64,000 nt of DNA from Brevibacillus sp. DP1.3A (GTDB lineage: Bacteria; Bacillota; Bacilli; Brevibacillales; Brevibacillaceae), in the NCBI RefSeq assembly GCF_013284245.2, contig NZ_CP085876.1, positions 3,765,001 to 3,829,000 of the forward strand, given 5' to 3'. The notes beneath the pieces were generated by a model. That model searched no databases and was not told the DNA's origin. It worked only from the letters and a program-made list of their open reading frames with translations. The position numbers were made by a program, and so were the translations under genes. The number at the start of each line of letters is the position of its first letter. The first letter of the stretch is position 1. Shown here one piece after another: positions 34,796-44,661 of the stretch.

Positions 34796-37182
34796 TTGGC
34801 AAACTCCTCCTTGATCGCTTGATCGAGCATGCGGGCATCACGCAAGGTACGCTCATCGATGACTGGATTCGTGACTTGTTCCACCGTCGTTTGGAAGAGA
34901 GCTGCCACTTTTTCCGAGAGCATACTAATTTCCATTGGGCTAAAATATGTAAACGCCAATCGCAGTTCAGGCACCACTTGCAAAAAGTCGTCGTACGCCA
35001 AGGATGTAATCATCTGATGCAGATCACGCAAGATTTCTTCTTGATGAAAGAGGTAGTCACGAGCCACGATAAAAACGCCATGTAAATACGCAGCGGTATG
35101 CAGCATTTGCTCAGGCGACCCGAACATATAGGCACGCGCACGTCTGGAGATTTCTGCGCGTTCGATCACTTCGAGATTGCACAAGATCGCGACCACTACC
35201 CCCTCCAGTTTCGCGGGGAGCTTGTCGTTACGCAGCAATTCCAGAAGTTGATCACTGAAAATCTCTCGGGAATCATCCGCCTGTCTCTTCTCACTCAGCA
35301 TGTAGAGGAATTTGAGCTGATCAGCCAACTCATCCAGTTCGTTGGGGTTCGGGTTTCCCTGCTCGACGATTTTGGTCACAGCCTGGTAATATACTTCTTC
35401 CACCAAGCTCTCCAGCCGTTCTGTCTCGACAAGACCGAACAACCGTTTTTGCTCCAAAAGAATCGTGAGTGTCTTCAATGTTTTGCAAAGAGAGAGAAAA
35501 TGTCCATCCTGCTTAACGGACTCTTGTACAGATTCAAAGAGTCGTTCCGACAACTCTTCCAAACCCATAACGACCGCCATCAAAAGCCATTTTGCCAGCT
35601 CATGGCTCTGGTGCTGCGGCAATTCTTTTACCATATCGGCTAGCTTATGCGCAGCTGCCTCCTTCACCGTCCCACCGTAGACCGAGCTCTCGATCAGACG
35701 GGCTTCTACGAACGAGGAATAGCTGTAGCGCCATGTTTCTCGGACAAGATTGACATTTCGGTTATTCATCCAGTCTGGTCCGGCTTCTTTAGCGCAAAAT
35801 TCTGTACCCAAGAACTGCATGCAATGAAAGAACTGGCTGGCTTCGCGATGCGACTTCTTGGCATACAGCTCTAACACCTTCTGATTGCGCCCTGTTGTCG
35901 TGATCGCAAGCTTTAGCGATTTACATCTGTCTTTGCAATCGCGAACGATGGGCACATCCAGTGAATTTGGGGCAACCTCACCGATTCCGTCTCCTGTCAA
36001 CAACTCTCGCAATATCTCGATCGGCTGTGATGTTGCAATCGAGCGTTCGCCTTTTGTAAAAGCAGAGAGAACGGAATCGATCAACTCATAGGCACCGCCC
36101 TCGGCCTTTTCCCGCATGACTGCCAAGCCGCTCATGAGGCTGTACGCTTCGATCGCATCCGCAGTCGACGTCGTTTCTCCCTTGTCACGCAGCCTTTTGA
36201 GCAGTTGCGGGAGGTACATCAAGGCGCTTTTCGAGAAAGGAGCACGCTCCTTCTTCTCCAGAGCCTTCCACACACTCTCGTAGTAGTGAACGTACGGCAT
36301 CCCGCTTGCGTATCCATTCAACTGATCTGCTTCCTGGTACGTGTACACCATCGGATATATTTTTTCTTCCTGCACCTTTTGTATCTTATAGGAAGTCTTA
36401 CGTTCCTCGATGAGTCCGTATGTATGAAAGCCCCCGGTAACCACGAGAATTCTCGCATGCTTTTGCTTGGCCTCTGCAATTTTTTGACGCATGTGCGCCT
36501 CACGAATCAAATCGCCTTCCGCTTCCAAAGCAGCGTCATCATAGCATTTTCGAGACAGGTAGCAATAAGCAAAGACATCCTTGACGAAATCCTGCGTCTT
36601 TTTGCGGATACCATCAATCTCAAAAACCTTTTCCCACAGCTCATCGAAGTTCCGGCATTTCATCGTCTGGCACAATCGTTGAATAAACTGCGAGCCTGCC
36701 AGCATGCGCTCATCGTGATAGGACAGCTTTTCATTCTTCTTTTTCAAATCATGACCGTCTTCCAAGCTTTCGAGGCGACTTCCGTAGCTTAGATCAATGA
36801 AAGCAGCAGGTATCTGCCGACGTTTTGCTTCGACCAAGGCAACATATTCCGGCGAATACAGAAGAAACGGAAAGTAACAGACGTATTTTTGCTCTCCTGA
36901 GGCGTACGCGTAATAAATGCTCACAGGAGGCTTCGTCCGTTCATCCGTCAAGATCGGAATGATATGATTGCTATGGTCCGGGCCTTCAATCAGAATGATT
37001 TCCGGTTGATACTCTTCGATCGTTTTTTTCAAATGAAATGCGCAGGCAGGACTATGATGACGAACCGGGAAATAGACGACCTGTTTGCTGAGGTTGTAGA
37101 CCTCTTCTTCGACGAATGACTTTATGAAGCGGTCTTGACCGTTTACTTGATCCATTTCTTCTCGTTGTAATAAGTTCCCCAT
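34780..37182 (-). CDS. DUF5682 protein (YehM-like)
   Basis: An 800-residue protein. The N-terminal 250 residues carry the DUF5682 signature: VVYFPVRHHSPACAFHLKKT, EIILIEGPDHSNHIIPIL, then PPVSIYYAY and YFPFLLYSPEY, and later RILVVTGGFHTYGL. The layout recalls the TraB/ChaN/erythromycin-esterase-like fold, in which such His, Glu and Gly motifs form an active site; whether this one is an enzyme is unknown. The rest is helical. Start at 37182 is chosen for AAGGAAGAGGG upstream, giving a 40-base overlap with the MoxR gene. E. coli yehM is the counterpart. Confidence 0.87.
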   Translation of the reverse strand: MGNLLQREEMDQVNGQDRFIKSFVEEEVYNLSKQVVYFPVRHHSPACAFHLKKTIEEYQPEIILIEGPDHSNHIIPILTDERTKPPVSIYYAYASGEQKYVCYFPFLLYSPEYVALVEAKRRQIPAAFIDLSYGSRLESLEDGHDLKKKNEKLSYHDERMLAGSQFIQRLCQTMKCRNFDELWEKVFEIDGIRKKTQDFVKDVFAYCYLSRKCYDDAALEAEGDLIREAHMRQKIAEAKQKHARILVVTGGFHTYGLIEERKTSYKIQKVQEEKIYPMVYTYQEADQLNGYASGMPYVHYYESVWKALEKKERAPFSKSALMYLPQLLKRLRDKGETTSTADAIEAYSLMSGLAVMREKAEGGAYELIDSVLSAFTKGERSIATSQPIEILRELLTGDGIGEVAPNSLDVPIVRDCKDRCKSLKLAITTTGRNQKVLELYAKKSHREASQFFHCMQFLGTEFCAKEAGPDWMNNRNVNLVRETWRYSYSSFVEARLIESSVYGGTVKEAAAHKLADMVKELPQHQSHELAKWLLMAVVMGLEELSERLFESVQESVKQDGHFLSLCKTLKTLTILLEQKRLFGLVETERLESLVEEVYYQAVTKIVEQGNPNPNELDELADQLKFLYMLSEKRQADDSREIFSDQLLELLRNDKLPAKLEGVVVAILCNLEVIERAEISRRARAYMFGSPEQMLHTAAYLHGVFIVARDYLFHQEEILRDLHQMITSLAYDDFLQVVPELRLAFTYFSPMEISMLSEKVAALFQTTVEQVTNPVIDERTLRDARMLDQAIKEEFAKWNLI

Positions 37183-38243
37183 AGACCCTCTTCCTTTGCC
37201 CGTTCTTTGACCACTTTGGTAAAGTAGGTTTTCAGGATATTTGCGTCCTTTTGGTTTTCCTTGACGACCGCTCCCAGCATGTTCTGTACCAGTCGATCCA
37301 TGGAAATTGGCCTGCCATCATAGTAATGGGACGTCATTGCACTTTGGACATAGACGGATACGGCTTCGGCTGTACTCATCACGGATTGAGGAGAATCGAT
37401 TTTGAATCCTTCTTTAGTCTCGCCCATACGTAACTCCATGAAGGTCGTCGCCAATATCTCAACCACATCCCGATCGATTTCGATGTTTACGCCACTTTGC
37501 TCCAGAATCACTTTTGCTTGGGATTCGATAATTTGTGCTTCCATTTTCACATGATTAATCGGCGCGATTGTCTCGAAGTTAAAACGTCGTTTGAGCGCGC
37601 TGCTCATTTCATTAACGCCCTTGTCCCGCAAGTTCGCTGTTGCAATGATATTAAAACCGGGCTTCGCAAACACGATGCCGTCTGCCAGCTCGGGAATGTT
37701 CATCACCTTGTCGCTCAAAATACTAATCAGCACATCTTGAACCTCAAACGGACAACGGGTAATTTCTTCGAATCGCGTAATAATCCCCTTGCTCATACCG
37801 GTGTATAGCGGCGAAGGAACCAGCGCTTGCAGAGAAGGACCTTTGTCCAGCAGCATCGCGTAGTTCCAAGAGTATTTGATCATATCCTCTGTCGTTCCTG
37901 CGGTGCCTTGGATCGTATTTGTGCTCGTACCGGAAATGGCCGCAGACAGCAGCTCAGACAGCATCGTCTTTGCCGTTCCAGGTTCACCGACGAGCATCAA
38001 GCCACGATTGCCTGCCAATGTGACGATTGCACGCTCAATAAGCACATCGTCTCCATAGAACTTCTTCGTAATCGGTATACTTTCGCCCTCATAAGAGAGG
38101 GGTTCATCCGTTCCTAAAATAAAATCGCGCACAGCTCTCGGCGACATCAGCCAATTGGGAGGTTTTGTCCCTGTATCATGGGATCGCAGCGCATTCAGCT
38201 GTTTAGCATATAACACTTCCATAGGTGGCTTCATTGTTTCCAT
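37143..38243 (-). CDS. MoxR-type AAA+ ATPase (YehL-like)
   Basis: A 366-residue AAA+ ATPase, first gene of the operon. Walker A is GEPGTAKT (86-93); Walker B is degenerate as ITRFEEI; sensor 1 is NIIATANLRDKG and the arginine-finger region is ALKRRFNFE. MoxR ATPases use ATP to remodel proteins with a VWA partner, encoded two genes on. The start is uncertain: ATG at 38243 has GGAGTGGG 11 bases upstream; the frame also allows GTG at 38255. The Walker B region retains its acidic pair, so activity is likely. E. coli yehL is the matching gene. Confidence 0.88.
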   Translation of the reverse strand: METMKPPMEVLYAKQLNALRSHDTGTKPPNWLMSPRAVRDFILGTDEPLSYEGESIPITKKFYGDDVLIERAIVTLAGNRGLMLVGEPGTAKTMLSELLSAAISGTSTNTIQGTAGTTEDMIKYSWNYAMLLDKGPSLQALVPSPLYTGMSKGIITRFEEITRCPFEVQDVLISILSDKVMNIPELADGIVFAKPGFNIIATANLRDKGVNEMSSALKRRFNFETIAPINHVKMEAQIIESQAKVILEQSGVNIEIDRDVVEILATTFMELRMGETKEGFKIDSPQSVMSTAEAVSVYVQSAMTSHYYDGRPISMDRLVQNMLGAVVKENQKDANILKTYFTKVVKERAKEEGLWGTYYNEKKWIK

Positions 38244-38389
38244 CCAAATGCCCACTCCATTTCTGGTTGTACTTGAAAAATAAGGTATACTATAAAAAAT
38301 GAAAACATATGTTTGTTAGGAAAAGAAGGGTATTTGTACCCAATATTAGGAAAGATATGTGAAAAGATGTGAATTGAGTACTACATACG

Positions 38390-38420
38390 AAAAAGCGCCC
38401 TGGGTCCCCAAGACGCTTTT
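38390..38420 (-). terminator. Terminator after tryptophan 2,3-dioxygenase
   Basis: On the minus strand AAAAGCG...CGCTTTTT closes a hairpin whose inner stem TTGGG/CCCAG adds pairing; TTTTTCG follows. It is 22 bases past the stop at 38443. Confidence 0.75.
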
Positions 38421-38442
38421 CTCGCTTTTTTGAAGAGTTTTT

Positions 38443-39303
38443 TTATAACAGCGTCCGCAAGCTCCAAAGCTCCGGGAAAAAACGGTGATCGAGTGCTCTG
38501 CGTAAGTACATGACGCCTGATGACCCTCCTGTTCCCGGCTTTTGTCCTATAATGCGTTCGACTGTCGTCATATGGTTAAAACGCCATTGTTGTTGCTGGC
38601 TGGCGATATCCACCAGCTTTTCTGCCAACTCGTACAGATCCCAATACTGGTTCACATTTCGATATACGGTCAGCCAGGCTTGCTCTACACTTTGATTTGG
38701 TTGATAAGGCTGTGACCAGTCGCGATTCAAACATTCCGGATCAATCGGCAAGCCACGAGCAGCCATCTCCCTGATCGCCGCATCGTAAATGCTGGGCTGC
38801 TGCAAGGCCGCACTCATTTGGGCGTGCAGCTCTGGTTGATGCGCATACACCGCTAGGACATGCTGGTTCTTATATCCTAGCGTAAATTCGATGAATCTGT
38901 TTTGATAGGATTGAAAACCGGACGAATGACCCAGCTTGTCACGGAACTGGAGGTAGTCAGCTGGCGTCAATGTAGAAAGGACATCCCACGATTTAATCAA
39001 TTGCTGCTGGATACGTGAGACTCGCGCGAACATTTTGAAAGCAGGCTCCAGATCGTGGTTGCAGATGCACTCATTTGCTGCTGACAGTTCGTGCAAAATT
39101 TGTTTCATCCATAGCTCACTCACCTGATGAATGATAATAAACAGCATTTCATCATGATGGGTAGATTGACAGTGTTGACTCGACAAGATTTGATCGAGCT
39201 GTAAGTAATCGCCGTAACTCATTTCTTTTTGGAAATCAGTATGAACCTGTGTCTCCAATGAAGTGTCGTTCGGTTGATTACTTCCTTGTTCATGTGGTCT
39301 CAT
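38443..39303 (-). CDS. kynA: Tryptophan 2,3-dioxygenase
   Basis: A 286-residue heme dioxygenase opening the indole ring of L-tryptophan to N-formylkynurenine. Family motifs are intact: [20 protein letters not shown] near residue 50, [15 protein letters not shown] near 130, and [20 protein letters not shown] near 245, which holds the heme-ligand His and the substrate loop GTGGSSG. AAGGAGG precedes the ATG by about 10 bases. kynB and kynU, its usual partners, do not flank it here, so the later steps are encoded elsewhere or absent. Confidence 0.95.
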   Translation of the reverse strand: MRPHEQGSNQPNDTSLETQVHTDFQKEMSYGDYLQLDQILSSQHCQSTHHDEMLFIIIHQVSELWMKQILHELSAANECICNHDLEPAFKMFARVSRIQQQLIKSWDVLSTLTPADYLQFRDKLGHSSGFQSYQNRFIEFTLGYKNQHVLAVYAHQPELHAQMSAALQQPSIYDAAIREMAARGLPIDPECLNRDWSQPYQPNQSVEQAWLTVYRNVNQYWDLYELAEKLVDIASQQQQWRFNHMTTVERIIGQKPGTGGSSGVMYLRRALDHRFFPELWSLRTLL

Positions 39304-39383
39304 CGCGGCATGACCTCCTTTCCCATCTAATTCCTTTCCACCCCTCGTTCCTCCTGCTGAACCTCCCTCCTTCTCACCCGATT

Positions 39384-40379
39384 TTATTTCGCGGCTTCTA
39401 AATATTTCAAATCGATTAAGCCATCGATTTTATTACTGGAAATATAACCGGCTTCCTGGCTAATATCTGCCATTTCCTGAATGACTTTTTCATTGACCTC
39501 CGTTGTTACTTCCAGACGGGAAAAGGCTGCCTGCACTTCTTTTTTGCTCAACTCTTTGCCAGTCAGATTTTTCAAATGCTTGATGATCAGATCTTGGCTT
39601 TCTTCGGGATTTTCCTGAATGAATTTGACGGCCTTTTTATGTGCTTGCAGGTAGGCGGTTGCCAATCCTTCTCGTTTCAAAAATTCATCGCTGGCTGCTA
39701 CCACAGTATTGGTTGATTCTTTCCCCCAAGCGAATTGATCCCAGTCCAGAAGCAATTTTCCTTCTGCCTGATTCTCAAGTACATATCCCCACGGCTCCTG
39801 AGTTGCTGCACCATCAACGGATTTTTGCACGAATAATGCTGCCGTATCTGCTGGCGCCGCCGCATACAGTTCCACATCTCCACCATTCGTCGTCGGTTTG
39901 AGGCCAACCTCATTTAGTGCTTTTCTGAGCATGACATCCTGTGTGCTGCCGATTACCGGAATCGCGATTTTTTTGCCTTTTAAATCTTTTAGCTCACTAA
40001 TATTGGTTGAACCATTCATGACGAGCACAGCTCCGCCATTGACCGCACCTGAAATCAAACGATACCCGGGATGCTTGACATAAAAGTTCAAAAGAGGCCC
40101 TGGCCCCACCGTCCCTACGTCAATCGCCTTCGTTGCCATTGCTTCCATAAACAATCCGCCATTGGCGACCGTTTTTGTTTGAATCTTCATATCAGCACCG
40201 AATGCTTCCTTAAAATAGCCTTTTTCCAGCGCGATGATCGTTGCGCTATGGGTCAAGTTTGGGAAATATCCAATCCTTACTTCCTTCTCAGAGGATTCTG
40301 CTCCGCCAGTAGAGCACCCGCTCACAAACCCCATCAATAATAGGGATGCGACAACGGTACTAAACACTTTTTTAAGCAT
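39384..40379 (-). CDS. ABC transporter substrate-binding lipoprotein (SsuA/NMT1-like)
   Basis: A 331-residue lipoprotein: [17 protein letters not shown] then FVSGCSTG carries lipobox VSGC. The mature protein is a type 2 periplasmic-binding fold of the sulfonate/nitrate/taurine/thiamine-precursor group: [39 protein letters not shown] and [16 protein letters not shown] lies 11 bases before the ATG. It is the third gene of an ATPase-permease-binding operon and ends the transcript. Substrate: probably a sulfonate or other small organic anion; the neighbouring amidohydrolase hints at a heterocyclic compound. Not settled by sequence. Confidence 0.88.
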   Translation of the reverse strand: MLKKVFSTVVASLLLMGFVSGCSTGGAESSEKEVRIGYFPNLTHSATIIALEKGYFKEAFGADMKIQTKTVANGGLFMEAMATKAIDVGTVGPGPLLNFYVKHPGYRLISGAVNGGAVLVMNGSTNISELKDLKGKKIAIPVIGSTQDVMLRKALNEVGLKPTTNGGDVELYAAAPADTAALFVQKSVDGAATQEPWGYVLENQAEGKLLLDWDQFAWGKESTNTVVAASDEFLKREGLATAYLQAHKKAVKFIQENPEESQDLIIKHLKNLTGKELSKKEVQAAFSRLEVTTEVNEKVIQEMADISQEAGYISSNKIDGLIDLKYLEAAK

Positions 40380-40409
40380 GTGACGACACACTCCTTAGCC
40401 ATTTTTCTT

Positions 40410-41165
40410 TTATGAATGGACTCCCCACTTCATCTGAACGTTGCGTTCGATGCGTGAAAAGACAACATTATCAACGATGGTACCGATGATCGCAATAATG
40501 ATCATGACAGATATCACCAAATCCATTTGTCCAAGTGAACGTCCCATCTCGAGCAATTGACCGAGACCACCGCCACCCCCGAGCAATTCACCAGCCATGA
40601 GTGCCCGCCAGGAAAATGCCCATGCGATTCGAAGTCCGGAGATAATCTGCGGTACGGATGCAGGTAGAATGACTGTTCGTACAAAGTGAAAGCCAGTCGA
40701 ACCATACGTCTTGGCTACCCGCTGGTATAGCGGTGGGACATTTTTGAAACCGCTGGTCGCGTTGACCGTCATCGTCCAGGTCGCCCCGATCGTCACGATG
40801 AACAAAATGGAGAAGTCATTTAAGCCAAACCAGATAATCGCAAGCGGGAACCAGACAATGCTCGGGATAGACTGAAGCGCTGTCACCACAAAGCCAAGCG
40901 TATCTTCTACGAGTTTGTACCTCCAAATGAAGTAACCCAATATCAGTCCGAGAATAATGGCAATGAAAAAGCCCAACAGAATTCGTCCCAAACTTTTTCC
41001 AATCGCGGCGGTAATTTGCCCGCTTATCAATCCATTTACGAGTGTTTCGAAAACCTGGGTCAAGCTGGGAAACATGAACGATGGCAACCCAGATAATCTA
41101 GATGTGACTTCCCATATCGCCGCTATCATAGCGATGAAGATGACCCGTCTTAAAGCTGTAGTCAT
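40410..41165 (-). CDS. ABC transporter permease (SsuC/TauC-like)
   Basis: A 251-residue permease with about six membrane segments. The EAA coupling loop is seen as RVAKTYGSTGFHFVRTVILP near residue 140, followed by ASVPQIISGLRIAWAFSWRA. The start at 41165 is within the 3' end of the ATPase gene: a 68-base overlap, unusually long. AGGAGGAAATGGGC precedes the ATG. It transports the substrate of the adjacent binding protein. Confidence 0.92.
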   Translation of the reverse strand: MTTALRRVIFIAMIAAIWEVTSRLSGLPSFMFPSLTQVFETLVNGLISGQITAAIGKSLGRILLGFFIAIILGLILGYFIWRYKLVEDTLGFVVTALQSIPSIVWFPLAIIWFGLNDFSILFIVTIGATWTMTVNATSGFKNVPPLYQRVAKTYGSTGFHFVRTVILPASVPQIISGLRIAWAFSWRALMAGELLGGGGGLGQLLEMGRSLGQMDLVISVMIIIAIIGTIVDNVVFSRIERNVQMKWGVHS

Positions 41166-41940
41166 TGCCCATTTCCTCCTTCAGCACCTTTTCTATCTCT
41201 TCTTGCAGGATCGAAAGCACCTTCTGCTCCGTGTTTAATGTCACACTGTCCGGCATGACTCCATCGCGCATGGCAGGAACCCCAATGATCTCCTTGATTT
41301 TTCCGGGGCGTGTGGCAAAAACGACAATCCTCTCCGCAAGCTGAACGGCCTCCCGGATATTATGGGTGACGAAAAAAATCGTGACCTTGGTCGTTCGCCA
41401 AATCTCAAGCAACTCCTTATGAAGAACCATCCGCGTCTGTTCATCCAACGCCGAGAATGGTTCATCCATCAGCAAAATGTCAGGTTCCATGACAAGCGCC
41501 CGAGCTATGGCTACACGTTGCTTCATCCCGCCTGAGAGCTGATGGGGATAGGAATGAACATACTTGCTTAAATGGACCATTTTGAGCACTTCCAGCGCCT
41601 TCTCGTTGGCTTTCGCAGCAGACATTTTTTTCAACTTGAGCCCGTATGTAACATTTTCCAAAACCGTCAGCCATGGAAATAATCCCGCTTCTTGAAAAAC
41701 CACGACTCTGTCGGGACCGGGCTTATTCACTTTGTTGCCAGCAACGTGTATGTCACCGCTATCCGGTTGATCCAATCCAGCTATTAAGTAGAGCAGCGTC
41801 GACTTTCCACAGCCAGAGGGGCCGACAATGGAAACGAAGCTGCCCTTTTCCACTTCAAGATTGATATCATCCAGCACCTTTACTTTTTGTTTCTTCTCAT
41901 TCACGAAATGTTTCGTAACATTATCAATAGTCAGATACAT
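41098..41940 (-). CDS. ABC transporter ATPase (SsuB/TauB-like)
   Basis: A 280-residue ATP-binding subunit. Walker A is GPSGCGKST near residue 40, the Q-loop is FQEAGLFPWLTVLENV, the signature is LSGGMKQRVAIARAL near 135 and Walker B is ILLMDEPFSALDEQ near 155, then the H-loop ATK...FFVTHNIREAVQLAERI. It is the first gene of the importer operon. AGAGGTGC precedes the ATG at 41940. The C-terminal tail, about 70 residues past the H-loop, overlaps the permease start by 68 bases. Confidence 0.95.
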   Translation of the reverse strand: MYLTIDNVTKHFVNEKKQKVKVLDDINLEVEKGSFVSIVGPSGCGKSTLLYLIAGLDQPDSGDIHVAGNKVNKPGPDRVVVFQEAGLFPWLTVLENVTYGLKLKKMSAAKANEKALEVLKMVHLSKYVHSYPHQLSGGMKQRVAIARALVMEPDILLMDEPFSALDEQTRMVLHKELLEIWRTTKVTIFFVTHNIREAVQLAERIVVFATRPGKIKEIIGVPAMRDGVMPDSVTLNTEQKVLSILQEEIEKVLKEEMGNDYSFKTGHLHRYDSGDMGSHI

Positions 41941-41988
41941 GACTGCACCTCTTTTTATTCCAACTTAGTCGATGGGGATTATGAATAA

Positions 41989-42017
41989 ATAATGATTAAT
42001 CCTATCGTTTTTGTCAA
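41989..42017 (-). promoter_or_regulatory. Sigma-A promoter of the ABC importer operon
   Basis: On the minus strand TTGACA (42017-42012), a 17-base spacer and CATTAT (41994-41989) form a strong promoter 49 bases upstream of the ATPase ATG. No clear regulator site was seen. Confidence 0.65.
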
Positions 42018-42029
42018 CTATAATCCAAT

Positions 42030-42059
42030 AAAAAAGGGAAGGCGGCGGGCACCTTCTCC
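42030..42059 (-). terminator. Terminator after the amidohydrolase
   Basis: On the minus strand GAAGG pairs with CCTTC over a 9-base loop, with TTTTTTATT following. It separates the amidohydrolase from the importer operon promoter. Confidence 0.65.
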
Positions 42060-42124
42060 TATTCAATGCGGTATCAAAGCTTTATGTGCAACATTACACT
42101 TCGTCGTCTTCTTTAACTACTTAC

Positions 42125-43609
42125 CTACAACCTCGTCGGATCGAATCTTCTCTCATCCAAATAAGCTCGCGCATGCCCCCAGAAATACTTGCTTGGCTGC
42201 ATGTAGATTTCTAGACCTGCCCGCTCGATTGTGCGATTCGCCTCTTCATTCGCTTCTTTGAGGATTTGCTTTTCATCCACTGTCAAAACACGGCGCTCGT
42301 CCATGATCAGCTCACCGTCAACGATGACATGGTTCACATCTCCACCGACTGCCTGATAGACAACACGATGGACATGCATGTTCTCTGGATTCAAGTGGGC
42401 CTGATGCATATTTACAGTAATGACGTCCGCTTTTTTACCAGCCTCAAGCGACCCCAGCTCGTCATCCCAGCCGACACAGCGTGCCGCATCAATCGTAACC
42501 ATTTCCAGCAGCTTGCCCGGCGGGAGGTAATAATAATCCCGCAGCGCCGCTTGTTGCAGCAGCTGCATTCTGCGCATGGCCTGGAACATGTCAAAAGGAG
42601 TCATCGGCGAGGTGCCATCTGTCGTGATCGCAACAGTCGCTCCCATCTCCAGTAATTCCGTAATAGGGGTGCGTGCATTGATTTGACCAAAACCAGGAGA
42701 AGCACTCACATTCGTTCCTGTTTCGGCCAAAATTTTCGCCTCGTCAAAAGAGATTCCCCGACAATGCTGCAAGTGTATGTCTGGACCAAGCAGCGCGTAC
42801 TCTTTGTCTTGAATCGCGAGGTGAATCATACCGCCAAAAGCATCGGAATGGATGCGCGTGTCGTACTTTTTCGCAATCTCCCTGATTTTCCGAGCTTGGT
42901 ACCGGTCAAAATCGGTTAAGCCAAACAATTGGTCAGCAGGTGTCGGATAGGACGGATTGACAGAGGTCACGATGACAAATGGAGTTATGTAAGCTCTGGT
43001 TTTATCGTTATTCGCGTGATTCAGGGCTTCGATCACGGCTTCTGCTCCAGCGAGCACCTGCTCATAGGTGACTTCCTTCGTTACTTTTTGTCCATCGACC
43101 CAGCGGCTGAAGGGATGCGGCCACGGTGGATTACATGGACCTGTCGCTACGATTTCGCGAACGCCAACCTCGTTGTACGCTTTGGCGTGATTCAAGGCAA
43201 AGATCGGATCATCTGAGCGCGGCATCGAGCCCAGGACGCTAACACCTGTTGTAATCCCAGCTTTAAGCCGCTCCAGTGCTGACAGCTTTCCCTCGTAGTA
43301 CCAGAAGTCATCTGTCACGTAGTGCTTGTATGTGTTGGTCATGATTGGCATCCAGTCGTTGATATTGTCCGTCGCAATCGTTTTGAACAACGAATGTCCG
43401 CCATGACCATGTGCGTCAATGAAGCCTGGCATGATACAATGATGCGCACAGTCGACTACCTTTTGCGCGGGATACTTGTCTTTTAGAAGTTGAGAGTCGC
43501 CTACCTCCAAAATTCTCCCTTTATCAATAGCGACAGCCCCGTCCTGCAATACCCGACGGTCTTTGTCCATAGTAATGACTACACCGTTTACGAGTAACAA
43601 ATCGATCAA
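42125..43609 (-). CDS. Amidohydrolase (cytosine deaminase/TRZ-ATZ family)
   Basis: A 494-residue metal-dependent hydrolase. The first metal motif is DAHGHGGHS (about residue 65); a catalytic His is in IHSDAFGGM, another in LQHCRGI and the catalytic Asp in TTDGTSPM. The C-terminal LEAGKKADVITVNM closes the composite barrel. This superfamily deaminates or hydrolyses cyclic amines or amides such as guanine, cytosine, triazines and adenosine derivatives. Start TTG at 43609 follows GGGGGAG with a 7-base gap. It lies upstream of the ABC importer on the same strand but behind its own terminator. A role in using the imported compound is inference. Confidence 0.85.
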   Translation of the reverse strand: MIDLLLVNGVVITMDKDRRVLQDGAVAIDKGRILEVGDSQLLKDKYPAQKVVDCAHHCIMPGFIDAHGHGGHSLFKTIATDNINDWMPIMTNTYKHYVTDDFWYYEGKLSALERLKAGITTGVSVLGSMPRSDDPIFALNHAKAYNEVGVREIVATGPCNPPWPHPFSRWVDGQKVTKEVTYEQVLAGAEAVIEALNHANNDKTRAYITPFVIVTSVNPSYPTPADQLFGLTDFDRYQARKIREIAKKYDTRIHSDAFGGMIHLAIQDKEYALLGPDIHLQHCRGISFDEAKILAETGTNVSASPGFGQINARTPITELLEMGATVAITTDGTSPMTPFDMFQAMRRMQLLQQAALRDYYYLPPGKLLEMVTIDAARCVGWDDELGSLEAGKKADVITVNMHQAHLNPENMHVHRVVYQAVGGDVNHVIVDGELIMDERRVLTVDEKQILKEANEEANRTIERAGLEIYMQPSKYFWGHARAYLDERRFDPTRL

Positions 43610-43753
43610 GATGCATCTCCCCCAGCTTCAAGAATAAGGGCGGTGCCTATGTCACCTACTCCCCCTCCCTACACCTTACTGCAATTTCGACAACTTGTAT
43701 TTGCAAGAAAATTACAACTTTTTATAATATGTTTACCTGTTGCTTCCAAATGG

Positions 43754-43786
43754 AAAAACCACCTTCCCTTGAAGGAAAGATGGTTT
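43754..43786 (-). terminator. Terminator after the DedA gene
   Basis: On the minus strand AAACCATCTTTCC pairs with GGGAAGGTGGTTTTT (one bulge/G-U) over a 5-base loop, then TCC. It lies just past the DedA stop at 43794. Confidence 0.75.
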
Positions 43787-43793
43787 GGAGGTT

Positions 43794-44405
43794 TTAGGCA
43801 TCCGCTTTTCGTTTGCGGAGGAAAAAAATGAGAAACGCTATCCCCGCAAATGCGAGTACAGCATAAACGACACTGGAATAGAGATCGAAATAGTACAGAA
43901 TGTCTTCCCACGATTCCCCCAATAAGTGACCAGCCATCACTAGGACGATGTTCCAAATAAGCGTACCGAGTGTTGTAAACAGCAAAAACAACGGGAAATT
44001 CATTTTGGTCATACCAGCTGGAATGGAAATCAGGCTTCTGATTAATGGGATCATGCGGCAAAAAAAGATCGTCCAGTACCCGTATCGGTCGAACCATTCA
44101 TTCGCTTTATGGATATCTGCCGTTTTAATGCGTAGAAGATGCCCCCATCTCTCTACGATCTTCTCTATTTTTTTGACGTCTAGGTAATAACCGATTCCAT
44201 AGAGCATGATGGCCCCGATCACCGAACCGATTGTAGCTGACAAGATTACGCCAAAAACCGTTAAGGATGATTGAGTCGTCATAAATCCACCGAAGGTCAA
44301 GATCACCTCAGAAGGTATGGGTGGAAAGATGTTTTCCAGTGCCATCATCAGTAAGATACCGAAGTAACTATATTGTTCAATAATTTGGGTCATCCAGTTC
44401 TGCAT
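43794..44405 (-). CDS. DedA/SNARE-associated family membrane protein
   Basis: A 203-residue membrane protein with about four to six hydrophobic segments. The DedA signature is intact: ENIFPPIPSEVILTFGGFMT near residue 25, GAIMLYGIGYYL near 65, FFCRMIPLIRSLISIPAGMT near 125. These proteins are undecaprenyl/lipid-phosphate flippases or scramblases needed for membrane homeostasis. GAGGGATAGC precedes the ATG at 44405; a GTG at 44417 has no ribosome site. Confidence 0.92.
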   Translation of the reverse strand: MQNWMTQIIEQYSYFGILLMMALENIFPPIPSEVILTFGGFMTTQSSLTVFGVILSATIGSVIGAIMLYGIGYYLDVKKIEKIVERWGHLLRIKTADIHKANEWFDRYGYWTIFFCRMIPLIRSLISIPAGMTKMNFPLFLLFTTLGTLIWNIVLVMAGHLLGESWEDILYYFDLYSSVVYAVLAFAGIAFLIFFLRKRKADA

Positions 44406-44661
44406 GCTATCCCTCACAATTATCTACCAATGCTTATCTCTCCAGTATAGAGACACGCGTTGCATAGTTCAATGAAAAGCGATAATCTTTTCCTTTATTT
44501 CAATACGAAACAAGGAGGTCTTGGGTTACCCTTCCATTGAAAATTTTCATGCAGACTATTTTTTAAATAATATTGCAATTCAAGGGAATATGTGGAATAT
44601 TGAGGTGGTACCAACCACATCACATAACTCAAAGTTGATATCTTTAGGAGGTGAAAACGGC

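Noticed and set aside
36205..36792. 195-codon plus-strand frame opposite the DUF5682 gene
   Set aside because: Shadow of the conserved DUF5682 coding sequence.
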